DNA of 32,500 nucleotides from Priapulus caudatus (GCF_000485595.1 NW_014577062.1:1287646-1320145), one strand, 5' to 3'. Numbered from the stretch's first letter, positions 1-10,031 are shown. Made by a program: numbers and translations. The notes: generated by a model from the letters alone, not told the origin.

Positions 1-1220
<1,220 letters not shown>

Positions 1221-1225
1221 ATGTA
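1221..1225. repeat. Target-site duplication, left copy (ATGTA)
   Basis: ATGTA directly precedes the left LTR and is repeated exactly at 9071-9075, directly after the right LTR. Five bases fits BEL/Pao integration and fixes both ends of the element. Confidence 0.9.
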
Positions 1226-1573
1226 TGTGACGGCCAAATCGCCCGGAGTCTTTCGCGAGCTGGTTCAATAAACGAAATAGACACAGGAATTACTGGATAC
1301 AGTCTCTTTATCGTGTATTTGCCATCAAGACCCAATACAGCTCCAAATTCCAGTCAAACATCCATCAATTCCATCGAGTATCCGTAAATCTCTTATGTCA
1401 TCCGCGTTCTAAAACACAAGCGTTCAAAGCGGTCATCCGGAACGAAACTGTGTCTCACATGCTATGCTCACAATGGCAAAAGCGCGGATTCTCAGAAAAG
1501 GGGGTTCCACTGCGCACAATGAGATTCGGAATCAAGAGTAGTCCGAAAGGAGTTTTAGAAATTGGCGTCCACA
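1226..1573 (-). repeat. 3' LTR of the BEL/Pao element
   Basis: A 348-bp direct repeat of 8724-9070, starting TGTGACGGCC and ending GTCCACA on the plus strand. By eye about a dozen substitutions and one indel separate the copies (roughly 96% identity), so insertion is not recent. No clear TATA box or AATAAA is visible in the transcribed orientation. Confidence 0.95.
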
Positions 1574-1586
1574 TTCCAGCCCTCTT
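1574..1586 (-). other. Polypurine tract next to the 3' LTR
   Basis: On the minus strand this reads AAGAGGGCTGGAA immediately before the 3' LTR, the expected place and composition for the plus-strand primer of reverse transcription. It is interrupted by CT, so it is only moderately convincing. Confidence 0.6.
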
Positions 1587-1969
1587 ATTGTGGGCTAATG
1601 CAACACAATTACAAATATACTCAACATACATGCACATACAGGTAGATTTGTCTCCCAGAGATCAAATACACAAAATTTCAATACAAGGCATATAAAACTA
1701 CACTAACCAAGTCCCTCTCACACATTCAGGACTATAACGGGCTATAACGACAAACCAAATCAGGTCAAACCAAGAACCAGCACTAACCAACTGGTTTTCC
1801 AAATAGTCTTAATAGTTACGGTCTCAGAACACAAAAAATCAAGTTATGAACTTCAAACTCAAATCAGCCATAAACATCCCAAAATACTCAAACCAATCTA
1901 GTTTGAAACAGGTAGTTCAGCTTTAAGTACTCACTTTAGCTCTACAAAGTCACTCATTCATTACACAGT
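1587..1969 (-). other. 3' untranslated part of the BEL/Pao element
   Basis: AT-rich sequence between the end of the integrase frame and the polypurine tract. No open frame of note and no envelope-like protein is present on the minus strand. Confidence 0.65.
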
Positions 1970-2260
1970 CTAACTCACTGGTTCACACTCAAAAATAAGA
2001 CACAACTTGTCAATTGGTATCAACATCTCACTATTGGCTGTTTTCACCCTAACTTGTCTCACAAAACCATTCCTATCCTTCAACACTTCAATCACCCGAC
2101 CCATAAGCCACGAGTTTCTTGGGAATCTTTTGTCTACAACCAAGACAACATCGCTAACTTGAAGATTTCTCTTGAGATCGCTCCATTTTTGTCTTTCGTG
2201 TAACAAGGGAAGGTATTCCTTAACCCAGCGGTGCCAAAACAAATCAGACAAGTACTGCAC
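1970..2260 (-). pseudogene. Integrase C-terminal domain (DUF5641-like), BEL/Pao pol
   Basis: A 96-residue frame ending in the pol stop. It carries the family signature of BEL/Pao integrase tails: [17 protein letters not shown] near the start, then RQKW, a VSDVVLVVD block, PRNSW and a final PIDKLCLI. In this family the domain follows the DDE core and probably contacts DNA or chromatin. The first codon is GTG, not a real start: it is the continuation of the integrase frame, separated from the upstream piece (2294-2707) by a short break near 2261-2293. Confidence 0.85.
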
Positions 2261-2293
2261 TTGGCGCCATCTACGTCTAGAATAGATGTTTTT

Positions 2294-2707
2294 CTAAATG
2301 AATACTCCAGGTGGTAAGACAGGTTTACATTTCATCAAGAGAAGGTGATTTGGGGTCAACGCTTCCAAGTCATCTGGTTGGTCCGAGTTTCTCGAGATGG
2401 TCCTATCATTTAAGACAACCTCGATTTCACAAAAAAGCGTCCTCAAACCCTCGTCATCTAATCTTTGCTCTTTCATGACAGTATTCATGATTCTACGTAT
2501 CGACCCAATCATTCTCTCATAGATTCCCCCATGGTGCGAGCCTGCTGGTGGATTAAAAATCCACTCGATATTTTTCTGTAACAAGTAATCATGAATCTGA
2601 CCCTGATTCCACTTAGCCACGGCCTCCCTCAACTCGCGATTGCCCTCCACGAAGCTAGAGCCATTGTCGGAGCGCAAACGTCCGCAATGAATCGACGCAG
2701 TGCACAA
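2294..2707 (-). pseudogene. Integrase catalytic core, second half (D2 and E)
   Basis: A frame of about 137 residues holding the second catalytic aspartate in RSDNGSSF and the catalytic glutamate in GGIYERMIGSIRR, followed by a block ending TPNHLLLMK, all typical of BEL/Pao integrases. It overlaps the upstream integrase piece in another frame, so a frameshift lies within about 2650-2700. The catalytic residues themselves are intact. Function when complete: joining of cDNA ends to host DNA. Confidence 0.88.
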
Positions 2708-3069
2708 ATAAATAAACTTGTATCTAGGGAATCTGCGACTTCAATATGCACGGCCCGGATGGCAAGACACGTGAACATTACCCCGTAACGTTTTACTACA
2801 GATCTACTACGGGCAACTTCAAAAGGGCCATACAGATCAACATTAACCGAGCTAAAGGGTGAATCATCAGCTGACATCTTGTTCTCATGAAGATCACTTA
2901 TTTTCTGTTGACACACCTTGGTTTTTTGTTTTTTACAAGTCACGCTTTGACGGAGCAATCTTCTTATGACCGATGGAGCTTGGACAATCCAAAACCTTTG
3001 TCGCAATCTACTGAGCATATGGTTTCGCCTACTGTAAAAGAGACTCTTGTGTATGTGGTCGAGAATCAA
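2629..3069 (-). pseudogene. Integrase zinc-binding and first catalytic part
   Basis: The frame opens with an H2C2-like module: two histidines (DHIHK and SRRNH), a QRFWI segment, then SVTCKK. In the family two cysteines four positions apart are expected here; only one is seen, the first being Ser, so zinc binding is probably weakened. The first catalytic Asp is in NVDLYGPF, followed by AIRAVHIEVADSLDTSLF and RRFIAD. The tail after RRFIAD leaves the family pattern, marking the frameshift to the next piece. The true N-terminal end lies on the other side of the inserted solo LTR, beyond 4166. Confidence 0.87.
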
Positions 3070-3082
3070 TTTGGAGACATGA

Positions 3083-3086
3083 CTAG
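3083..3086. repeat. Target-site duplication CTAG (left) of the nested insertion
   Basis: CTAG at 3083-3086 is repeated at 4167-4170 and brackets a TG...CA segment. Removing the insert and one CTAG puts the two integrase halves back in the same frame, which supports this boundary to the base. Confidence 0.88.
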
Positions 3087-4166
3087 TGTAACGGCCTCGG
3101 CCTCTGCTCTGCCGAGCCCTGCGCGCAGTTCGCTCGCCGAACTTTTCGGTGTCAGATGTTTCGCTCCCCGAACTTTTCGGTGTCAGATGTTTCGCTCCCC
3201 GAAAGGTGCGCGCAGCTTCGCAAGTAGAATCGCCGCCTCTAAAACGATCCTCTTCGGTAGTGTTCGCTGCGTCGGTGGTATTCGCTGCGTTGGTAGTACC
3301 CCTTCACGCGAAAGATTTCTCTCCCGCGCGTGCGTTGTGTAAGACTTATGAGATGGTGTGAGGATGCGTACGGTTACAGGCGTACCCTTCCTCGGCGGTA
3401 AGATTGACGTGTAGACGTGGGGAGAAATGAAGGCGCAGGCAAAAGTGTGCTAAGAGTGAATAATGTTTATTACAACACAACGAAAGAATGGGTAAGATAC
3501 ATACTGAACGCACCGGTAATCAAACGAGCAGCTTTCAAAGAGCTTTCTGAGTCGTACTCACTCGTTTCGGCGCTGGTGTTAATTCCAGGAATATATCTCC
3601 CGCACAATAGTTTACTCGCTCAACGTTACGAGTAACTCGCTAAACTCCGAAATACACATCAGTAGGTTCCTGAATAACTCCCTACACAAACCCTCTACTC
3701 CCCTTCTTCTACTACTTCTGCTCAACTACTCCTACTCTACTCGACTATTCAACTCCAACTCAACTCCTCTTCTTCCTTCTCAACTGCCCAACTAACTCTT
3801 CACAACTGCCAACTCGACTATTAACTCTTCACAACTATTAACTATTCAACTGCCTATCGTCAGGCGCGCGGTGCCCTCTTATACCCTCGCGGGCGCCTGC
3901 CCCATGAGTCAGCTCTCAGTAGCCTATCACAGCGCGCGTCTACCACGTCCGCTCTGTCACGCACGCCTACCTAACACGTGATCAACCGATCGATCGCTCA
4001 CTGGCCGAGCCCCGTGATTGGCTGTTCCTGTTTACCAGCGTGTTATTTCGGTATTCGGAGATTTCGGCGGTTTCGGTGTTCGGTACTATTCCTCCCGAAC
4101 GCTATCCCCGAATTCTAGTTCCCGAATCGCTATTTCCCCGACTCTCGATTCACCCGCGCCGTCACA
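3087..4166 (-). mobile_element. Solo LTR (probably Ty3/Gypsy-type) nested in the integrase
   Basis: A 1080-bp insertion beginning TGTAACGGC and ending GCCGTCACA, flanked by a 4-bp duplication CTAG. TG...CA ends with short imperfect inverted repeats, the 4-bp duplication and no coding capacity fit a solo LTR left by recombination between two LTRs. The minus orientation is favoured: a TATAAGAGG box lies at 3883-3875 on the minus strand and an AATAAA at 3471-3466 downstream of it. The family is inferred from the duplication length and end sequence only. A non-autonomous DNA transposon is the alternative, but the inverted repeats are very short. Confidence 0.72.
3137..3204. repeat. 31-bp tandem duplication inside the solo LTR
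   Basis: Two exact 31-bp copies (3137-3167 and 3168-3198), each starting CCGAACTTTTCGG, followed by the start of a third. Such duplications are common in the regulatory part of LTRs. Confidence 0.9.
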
Positions 4167-4170
4167 CTAG
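4167..4170. repeat. Target-site duplication CTAG (right) of the nested insertion
   Basis: The second copy of CTAG, directly after the CA end of the inserted segment; it pairs with 3083-3086. Confidence 0.88.
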
Positions 4171-4221
4171 ATTTGGATAGAATGACCGGGTGCTTGGCTT
4201 CTTCGGTTAACTTTGAACAGT

Positions 4222-4443
4222 CTAATCTGCCCCAACACGCAATAAATCTCCGTCAAAAATTGGGTCCAGTTTACGGATTGGACTTGACCGCGACACTTGT
4301 GGGTCTTTCCCGTTTAGGACTTCAATCTCCTGGGCATAAAAGGTGCGCTGATCGTAGCTCATGATGGCCGATTCTGCTCTCCGCATGTCATTCACAGTTA
4401 ATGGAAACGTATCGACACCTACTGCTTGGTCACCTCTATTCAT
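4222..4443 (-). pseudogene. Pol linker between RNase H and integrase
   Basis: A 73-residue frame matching the linker that precedes the integrase zinc module in BEL/Pao pol: an aE...Q.TFYAQEIEVL block, then RKLDPIFD and RVG. The frame stops at 4222 just after RVGAD, where family members continue RVGGRL. The pattern is that of a one-base loss in a G run near 4215-4220, after which the reading continues in another frame up to the nested insertion at 4170. Confidence 0.8.
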
Positions 4444-4446
4444 TCG

Positions 4447-4644
4447 TCATCGGGCACGTGCCAACAGTGTGGACTTCACCCTCAAGATCCACGCAACTGA
4501 CCGCTTCAATGCTGTCCACGACGAGTATCGCTTCAATAACCTGGCAATGGCATCCACGTTTTTTGTAGTCACCACTGCCCCAACAACCTTCTCTTTCTTT
4601 ACCTCAGGGTCCAAATCCTCGCTGTCCTCCTTTGCTGGTACCAA
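4447..4644 (-). pseudogene. Pol linker fragment downstream of RNase H
   Basis: A charged 65-residue frame with a VVTTKNVDAIARLLKRYSSWTALKRSVAWILR segment in two halves; the RYSSW...L.R..AW..R pattern is the usual one between RNase H and integrase in BEL/Pao. It is separated by a stop or frameshift from 4222-4443 and from the RNase H frame ending at 4660. Confidence 0.7.
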
Positions 4645-4659
4645 GATGGGAACATCTGG

Positions 4660-5250
4660 CTACTCTGACTTGTCTTCCCACAGGAAACCAGGTCCTGCGA
4701 ACCAACGTGGCGAACTCAATATCTCGCTAGCCGACAGTCTTCTGCTGGCGTCGTCTGCAGGACTCAGCGTGGTATTGACATACATCCACTGGCTGGGAGT
4801 TGGTCCGTCACGAATAACCACAAGCCTATTAGCAACAAACGTCTTGTATCTTGACGTCTCATTGTGGATGTACCTCAGCACCGTCTGACTGTTTGTCCAA
4901 AACTGGGATGGCATCAAGGGCAACTCGCTCAACTCCCTGGTTAGCATTCTGCCAGTTCGAACAGCCACTGTCGCTGCTGTAAACTCTAGTCTAACTATCG
5001 TCGTCGCTTTTTTCAAAGGGGCTACGCGAGACTTCCCTAAGGCGAGGGAACAATGGCGCTGTCCATCTGCATTCTGAAGCAACAAATACGACGCGGTGCC
5101 GTATCCTGCCTCGCTCGCGTCAGAGAAATGATAAAGCTGCGCTGATTTAACGTCCCCAAACCCCCTTGGCTTGTAACAGCTGTTAACCCCAAAGCTCTCC
5201 AACTCCCTCAAGTCATGCCGCCAAAAACGCCCACTGGTTAAGAAGACCAT
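4660..5250 (-). pseudogene. RNase H domain and end of RT connection, BEL/Pao pol
   Basis: A 196-residue frame. HFSDASEAGYGTASYL carries the first RNase H aspartate, RLEFTAATVAVR supplies the Glu block, FWTNSQTVLRYIHNE has Asn where many relatives have a catalytic Asp, and SPADDASR holds the last Asp block. The enzyme would remove the RNA template after first-strand synthesis. The Thr-Asn at the third catalytic position suggests loss of activity. The N-terminal part overlaps the RT piece 5213-5629 in another frame, so a frameshift lies at about 5213-5250. Confidence 0.85.
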
Positions 5251-5629
5251 CTGGAATGGTTGCGTCCCAGCCCAACTGCAGCCTCGTTATCTCTTGCAAC
5301 AGTCCCTTTGCACGTAACACGAATGGAGTCAGAAAACCAAGTGGATCATAAACACTGCTAACTATAGACAGGATCTCACGACGTGGGGGCGGACGCTTCT
5401 GTACATCGACGTAAACGCGAAACCTATCAGACTTGACGCACCAACTTACAGCCAGCGCCCTTTCGATTGGCATTACGTCCTGGTCCAAATCCAAATCTAC
5501 AACACTCTTGGCCCTCTTTTCCACTGGTATGGTGGCGACTACCTCTCTGTGGTTACTTATCCGGCATCGCATGTTGAAGCCACCGTGGTCCAACACTGAA
5601 TCGACATCCGCGTTGGACGGCTCTCGCAT
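5213..5629 (-). pseudogene. Reverse transcriptase thumb/connection part, BEL/Pao pol
   Basis: A 138-residue frame whose REILSIVSSVYDPLGFLTPF is the hallmark of BEL/Pao pol just after the RT palm. It is followed by RAKGLLQEI and QLGWDATIPD. The start is a frame continuation, not an initiation site. It overlaps the YVDD fragment (5553-5792) in a different frame, marking another frameshift near 5553-5629. Confidence 0.87.
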
Positions 5630-5792
5630 TCTTCAACAGATCGTCGACATAGAAGGACTTGAGCACCGTGTTGATAACATCAAAATTAAACTGACCCTTC
5701 ACGCCCAAGGCGGTTCTTCTAAGCGCGAAATTAGCACAACTCGGGGACGATTTCGCGCCAAACAGGTGCACTACCATCTGGTATTCCAACAC
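5553..5792 (-). pseudogene. Reverse transcriptase palm fragment with YVDD
   Basis: A 79-residue frame containing MVVHLFGAKSSPSCANFAL (the RT block before the active site) and SFYVDDLLKN, the catalytic Y-V-D-D motif used by BEL/Pao enzymes. The catalytic aspartates are intact but the frame is broken on both sides, at about 5793-5884 upstream and 5600 downstream. Confidence 0.9.
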
Positions 5793-5884
5793 TTCGTTAG
5801 CAGGGTTCCCATCCTTCCACCAAAGGAACCAAAAAAAGTTACAATCTTTTGGAGGAACGCCTACTGTACTCTGTAAAACATGGT

Positions 5885-6607
5885 TTACATGTCTCCTTGA
5901 ATCGCAACATCATCAAGCCTAAACCTAAGTAGAGTTCCAACAAGACTATTAGTCAAGTTAGGACCGGCCAACAACTCGTCATTCAGACAACACCCACTGT
6001 ACTGCGCCGCACAATCAAACACGACGCGCAGTTTGTGTTTCCGCGGGTGTCGCACCCCATGATGGGGAGTGTACCACACTTTACCTGAATTCTCTACCTC
6101 GGGCGAAAGAAGCTCTGTTGGGACTCTTCTGGCATAGCCATTGTCCAACACCTTGTTCATGAAACCTTGATACTCCTCGGCGTAGGCTGCGTCCCTCTCA
6201 AAACGTCTCCCCAATCCAGACATCCGTTGCTCCGCTTGCTTCTTATTATTCGGCATCTGGATATCCTCAGACTTGAACGGCAGGCCTATGACGTAGTGGC
6301 CATTCTCATAACGTATGGACTCTTCGATCCTCTCTAGGAAAAGTTTGTCATCACGAGAGTGCTTGTCTTGATCATTTATAATCCTCTCACTAAAGTCGAG
6401 ATCAAACTGACGATGTACCTGTGCTTCCAAACGTGTCACGGCGCAATTACACGACGCATTTCGCGGCGACACGCTATCACTAGAAACATCCAAAGGCCCA
6501 TTTATGACCCAACCCAGGATGGTTTGTACCGCGAAAGGCCCATTGCCAATACGCTTTATGATATCCCACGGCTCCAAAGCCTTCGGCACATCTACCCCTA
6601 AGAGCAA
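5885..6607 (-). pseudogene. Protease end, linker and reverse transcriptase N-terminal part
   Basis: A 240-residue frame. It starts LLGVDVPKALEP and NGPFAVQTILGWVINGPL, the well-known junction between the BEL/Pao protease and RT. It then has the variable linker, VRHPRKHKLRVVFDCAAQYS and LNDELLAGPNLTNSLVGTLL, the first RT fingers/palm blocks, ending at QGDM, where a catalytic Asp of the first RT metal site is expected in this family. The frame stops immediately afterward at 5885, upstream of the YVDD piece. RT copies element RNA into cDNA inside the particle. Confidence 0.9.
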
Positions 6608-6801
6608 ACCAACTTAACCATCTATGGCACCTGCAGAGAATGGAATGTCGCGCAAGTAAGGCCACCTATCTACTAGTACCTCAGGGTCAATTATATCAAC
6701 CTTGGTCACAGGCAATTCAGGTTGTGTAAGAATGGGTGGCAACTTCACTGTTGCTTCCTCCTTCAAACTACTGACCTACAAACCAGTTATCTCAAACCCA
6801 C
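6608..6801 (-). other. Broken stretch between protease and RT frames
   Basis: No long frame continues the protease to the RT piece here. Short frames show stops and frame changes, so this is decayed pol rather than a separate feature. Confidence 0.55.
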
Positions 6802-7155
6802 TTATAACACAATGCTAAGACATGGTACGCAATTCAATCTGGACCTTCTACCCTTTGCACCCAATGACTTCATCAAATCTTTAGTCATGAAGGAAGAAGT
6901 ACTTCCACTATCCAGAAAAGCAAAGGTTTCCACAACACGATTGGTTGACACACATTTTACCTTGACCGGCACAATGGCCAACGCTTGTTGGGGAGAATCT
7001 CCGGCCCTCGTATAACCTGTACATACATTTGTCTGATTGGGACCCGACTTGGACCTTGCTGCTTTAGCGGCATGCATAATAGTAGGATGTTCTTGTTGAT
7101 ACTTGCTGCATGTCAACCTACTTTGGCAAAACCTCTTCCTGTGGCCAGGCTTCAA
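6802..7155 (-). pseudogene. Zinc knuckle end and aspartic protease, BEL/Pao
   Basis: A 117-residue frame. It opens with KPGHRKRFC, the end of a CX2C...GHX4C knuckle, then CSKYQQEHPTIMH, a second Cys/His cluster usual in this family. Further on ETFAFLDSGSTSSFMTKDL is the aspartic protease active site (Asp-Ser-Gly). The protease would cut the Gag-Pol polyprotein. The first Cys pair of the knuckle lies upstream in another frame, so there is a frameshift at about 7156-7180. Confidence 0.88.
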
Positions 7156-7176
7156 ACAGCCAAAACATAAGTTATG

Positions 7177-8127
7177 CTACCTCAACAACGCATACCTTTC
7201 AGAAAGTGACTCGATCAAAAACCTTGAACAGTTGACCAAATTGTGGTCAGTACCTTTACGAAAGAGACAAGGAGTACACGACACCGGGTTGGCGGGCGGG
7301 TTCGGAGTCTTACCTCTAACGGCAAGGGTAGGGCTGGGGCTGTTTACGTTGGTGGCTAAACTCCTATGAGTTGGCTGAGATGGCCTACTGCCATGACTAG
7401 GTTGCTTGCTAGAATATGGTGACATACTAGCAGGCTGAAGGGCTGGACTCATGACCTCCTTTCCATACATGGGGTCGTTTTCCTTCTTTGCCTCTTTTCT
7501 AACAAAGTCTACTAGTTGGCCAAATTTGACTGGCTGGTTCCTGATTTTCTTCTCGTACACGATCCTCCTCCACCTGTCGTGCAGATGATATGGCAACTTT
7601 TTCACGATTTGCTTCATGTCATCTCCGTATTCCAAGACGCCTACAGACTCGGTCTCTTCCACCGCATGCAAACATTCACGAAGAAAGATTCCGAATTCGT
7701 CCAATACCTTCGGTTTGTCGGCTTTCACGTTTGGCCAGTCCAGTGCACGGTTAACGTAAGACTGCGAGATTTCGCTTGGATTGCCATACCTGTCTTTGAA
7801 CTCGTCCAGTGCGGCCCGGTAACCACGCTCGGCGTTGAGGTGTGAATATGCATGTGCGATGCTGTGTGCCTCACCCGTGGTGTACTGCAAAAGATAGGTT
7901 AACTTTTCATCGGCAGAATCAGTGTTGGCACTGATCCTTGCATTAAACTGTCTGAGAAAGTTTGTGTAGCCCATGAGGTTTCCGTCGAATTTCGCGATGT
8001 CCATTGCTGGTTTTCTCCGTTCCTTAACAGCAAGGCTTAGATCATGTAGGTCTGCCATCGTGTCGGTGACAGAGTCAGAGCAAAAGATCGAGTGCCCACT
8101 GGTATTCACAACAGGTGTCGACACCAT
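7177..8127 (-). pseudogene. Gag central domain (DUF1759-like) of the BEL/Pao element
   Basis: A 316-residue frame, the longest of the element. FDGNLMGYTNFLRQFNARI and LTYLLQYTTGEAHSIAHAY are the characteristic DUF1759 blocks of BEL/Pao gag, followed by YGNPSEI and a Pro/Ser-rich linker. The end has CTPCLFRKGTDHNLVNC, a knuckle-like Cys/His cluster, and stops after SERYALLR, just before the next knuckle in another frame. An ATG at 8127 opens the frame, but the upstream coiled-coil piece (8267-8608) is expected to belong to the same protein. Gag forms the particle shell and binds RNA. Confidence 0.9.
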
Positions 8128-8131
8128 GAAC

Positions 8132-8270
8132 CTGGAAGAAACGACTGCGTACAGGGTTCCAGCGATACCGAGCCACTGCTCACAACGGCGGGCGAATCAG
8201 CAGAGTTACTGTCCACAACCGAGGACGGATCCCCGACCTTCGCCTTAGTCACTACGGAAACTTTACTTAC
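8132..8270 (-). other. Possible intron within gag (139 nt)
   Basis: On the minus strand the first gag frame ends at a TAA that overlaps a perfect donor, GTAAGT (8270-8265). The next gag frame is preceded by TTTCTTCCAG (8141-8132), a good acceptor with a pyrimidine run. Splicing there would place the two frames in register and remove the stop. A plain frameshift plus stop in a decayed element is the alternative. This is inference from sequence only. Confidence 0.4.
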
Positions 8271-8608
8271 GGCTTGCTACTCGTGATAGCGTCTATCTCC
8301 GCCAGCGACCGATTGTCTCTTAGTTCACTATTTTCCAATTCTTCCAGCACTCGTGCTCTCGCCTTACTGACGTTAATTTCCGTTTCAATGTTGTGTTCTT
8401 TCTCGTTCAGAGCCAGTTCGAGTTTAGCGTGCTGTATTTTTCTTTTCTGTTTTAGAGCCTTCGCTTGCGCCAAAAACTCCGCTTTCTTTTGTTTCTCTGC
8501 CGCCTTAGCCAGCGACAGTCGACTACTAGTTTGCGAGTGTGACCGGGAAACCAGCGCTTTCAGCCTTGACGTCCTCAGAGGTGAGGACCTTTTCCCACGG
8601 CGGGGCAT
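8267..8608 (-). pseudogene. Gag N-terminal coiled-coil region
   Basis: An ATG at 8608 opens a frame of about 113 residues rich in Lys, Glu, Ala and Leu (AEKQKKAEFLAQAKALKQKR and following), strongly coiled-coil in character. Short basic/serine starts and a long coil are usual at the beginning of BEL/Pao gag. Another ATG at 8667 in a different frame begins MSEESVDSLWSHRMEELK and could be the original start if a frameshift lies near 8600. The frame ends at a TAA at 8267 that overlaps a splice-donor-like GTAAGT. Confidence 0.72.
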
Positions 8609-8723
8609 CCGTGCTTTAATTCCTCCATACGATGGCTCCACAAAGAGTCCACTGACTCCTCCGACATTCCCTCTAACGACACGAGGTTTCGTCTCTCTGA
8701 CGTCACGACAAGAGATTTACTAA

Positions 8724-9070
8724 TGTGGCGGCCAAATCGCCCGGAGTCTTCCGCGAGCTCGTTCAATAAACGAAATAGACACAGGAATTACTGGATACAG
8801 TTTCTTTATCGTGTATTTGACATCAAGACCCAATACAGCTCCAAATTCCAGTCAAACATCCATTAATTCCATCGAGTATCCGTAAATCTCTTATGTCATC
8901 CGCGTTCTAAAACACAAGCGTTCAAAGCGGTCATCCGGAACGAAACTGTGCCTCACATGCTATGCTCACAATGGCAAAAGCGCGGATTCTCAGAAATGGG
9001 GTTTCACTGAGCACAATGAGATTCGGAATCAAGAGTAGTCCGAAAAGAGTTTTAGGAATTGGCGTCCACA
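8724..9070 (-). repeat. 5' LTR of the BEL/Pao element
   Basis: A 347-bp copy of 1226-1573, beginning TGTGGCGGCC and ending GTCCACA on the plus strand. It would hold the promoter of the element on the minus strand; no clear TATA box was found. Followed directly by ATGTA. Confidence 0.95.
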
Positions 9071-9075
9071 ATGTA
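9071..9075. repeat. Target-site duplication, right copy (ATGTA)
   Basis: Matches 1221-1225 exactly and closes the BEL/Pao insertion. Confidence 0.9.
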
Positions 9076-9953
9076 TCTACACTTTACTAGTATATAGACG
9101 CGAGGGGAAGCTGCCTTAATTCCTTGCCCCCACCCGATAGCTACGACCCTGCTAGTACGCTAAGTGAAATGGCCATCAATTTATATCTACGAATTAATTT
9201 TACCGCGTATATGATACACGAGGTCTGTCCCTCGGCGTATTTTCCATTCGATTTAATAAACTGACATTCTTTACAGATACATGGGCGGATTTATCCTCAT
9301 CTATAAGCAGATGGAGTGTCGGTTTTAGTAACATACGTTGAAAATACGAGGAATACATGACATATAACGAGAGTTTCTGCTTTCTCAGCCAAGGTGTCTC
9401 AGCGGTATATGTGCGCCAGCGTACATTTGCGCGAATGATTCTCAAATTTTTCTCGACTCCTCGTAGTCGAATATCTATGAAAAATTTCAGTGCAATGCAT
9501 GCGTTTGTTAATAACAAAGCGCAATGCTATAGAGCACTATGCGTCTATCTGATCTGTGTGCATTTTCTATTTTCTAATACGCGGTTGCTAGTTCGAAAAA
9601 TCAACATGTGAGCTAGAGACGTATGCATATTTGTACAAGAAATCTACATCTCTAACAAGACCTCTGATTATACGAGTAACATTGGAGATAAATCAGACTC
9701 CGGCGGTAAATCCTGGCCGCTTTGTTAATGTCAGGTATTATTTGGTTACGATTATTCAGGCTAACCTTCACCGCCCGGCGAAATTCACTAGCGTTAATTA
9801 AATGTTGTCACCCACGCTTCTTAGCGGTAATCATGTTACACGTCCAACTGCTACATCAAATACTGCCCTGATAAATGCTATCACCCTTGCTTCTTAAAGT
9901 AATGATCTCTCATAGTTTCCCAACGTTCTCATATTTTCGCGACCGTTCTCATA
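9076..9953. other. Non-coding stretch with a short imperfect duplication
   Basis: No gene recognised. An imperfect repeat of about 30 bp with a TCACCC...GCTTCTTA core occurs near 9803-9831 and again near 9875-9905. Confidence 0.6.
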
Positions 9954-9959
9954 CCTACC

Positions 9960-10025
9960 CAGGCCCGTAGCCAGGGGGGGGTTCGGGGGGTTCGAACAAA
10001 CCCCCCCCCCCTGGCTACGGGCCTG
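9960..10025. mobile_element. 66-bp palindromic element with 6-bp flanking duplication
   Basis: Starts CAGGCCCGTAGCCA followed by a G run, passes through a central TTCGAA, and ends with a C run and TGGCTACGGGCCTG. The two halves are inverted copies with almost no loop. CCTACC flanks it on both sides (9954-9959 and 10026-10031). It looks like two terminal inverted repeats of a DNA transposon joined with the interior gone. The superfamily is not identified. Confidence 0.7.
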
Positions 10026-10031
10026 CCTACC

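Larger units (their letters stand above)
1226..9070 (-). mobile_element. BEL/Pao LTR retrotransposon, decayed, with a nested insertion
   Basis: A 7845-bp element on the minus strand. LTRs lie at 8724-9070 (5') and 1226-1573 (3') and begin and end TG...CA, with ATGTA duplicated on both sides. In minus-strand order it encodes a coiled-coil gag start, gag, zinc knuckles, an aspartic protease (DSGST), reverse transcriptase (FYVDDLL), RNase H, an H2C2/DDE integrase and a C-terminal integrase extension. This order and the protease-RT linker are those of BEL/Pao. The frames are broken at many points, and the integrase holds a 1080-bp insertion, so it cannot move by itself. No primer-binding site starting TGG abuts the 5' LTR: the minus strand there reads TTAGTAAATCTC, so the priming tRNA is unknown. 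No envelope gene is seen. Confidence 0.95.

Noticed and set aside
1455-1695. Short frames on both strands within the left LTR
   Set aside because: They lie in LTR and flanking untranslated sequence and have no protein resemblance.
1587-1969. Envelope gene of the BEL/Pao element
   Set aside because: No open frame or membrane-protein signature exists between the integrase end and the 3' LTR.
3087-4166. Reading the nested insertion as a DNA transposon with CTAGTGT terminal inverted repeats
   Set aside because: The inverted repeats are only about nine to thirteen bases and imperfect, while TG...CA ends, a TATA box and AATAAA in order, and a 4-bp duplication fit an LTR better.
8700-8723. Primer-binding site for a specific tRNA
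   Set aside because: The bases after the 5' LTR do not start TGG and could not be matched to a tRNA 3' end by eye.
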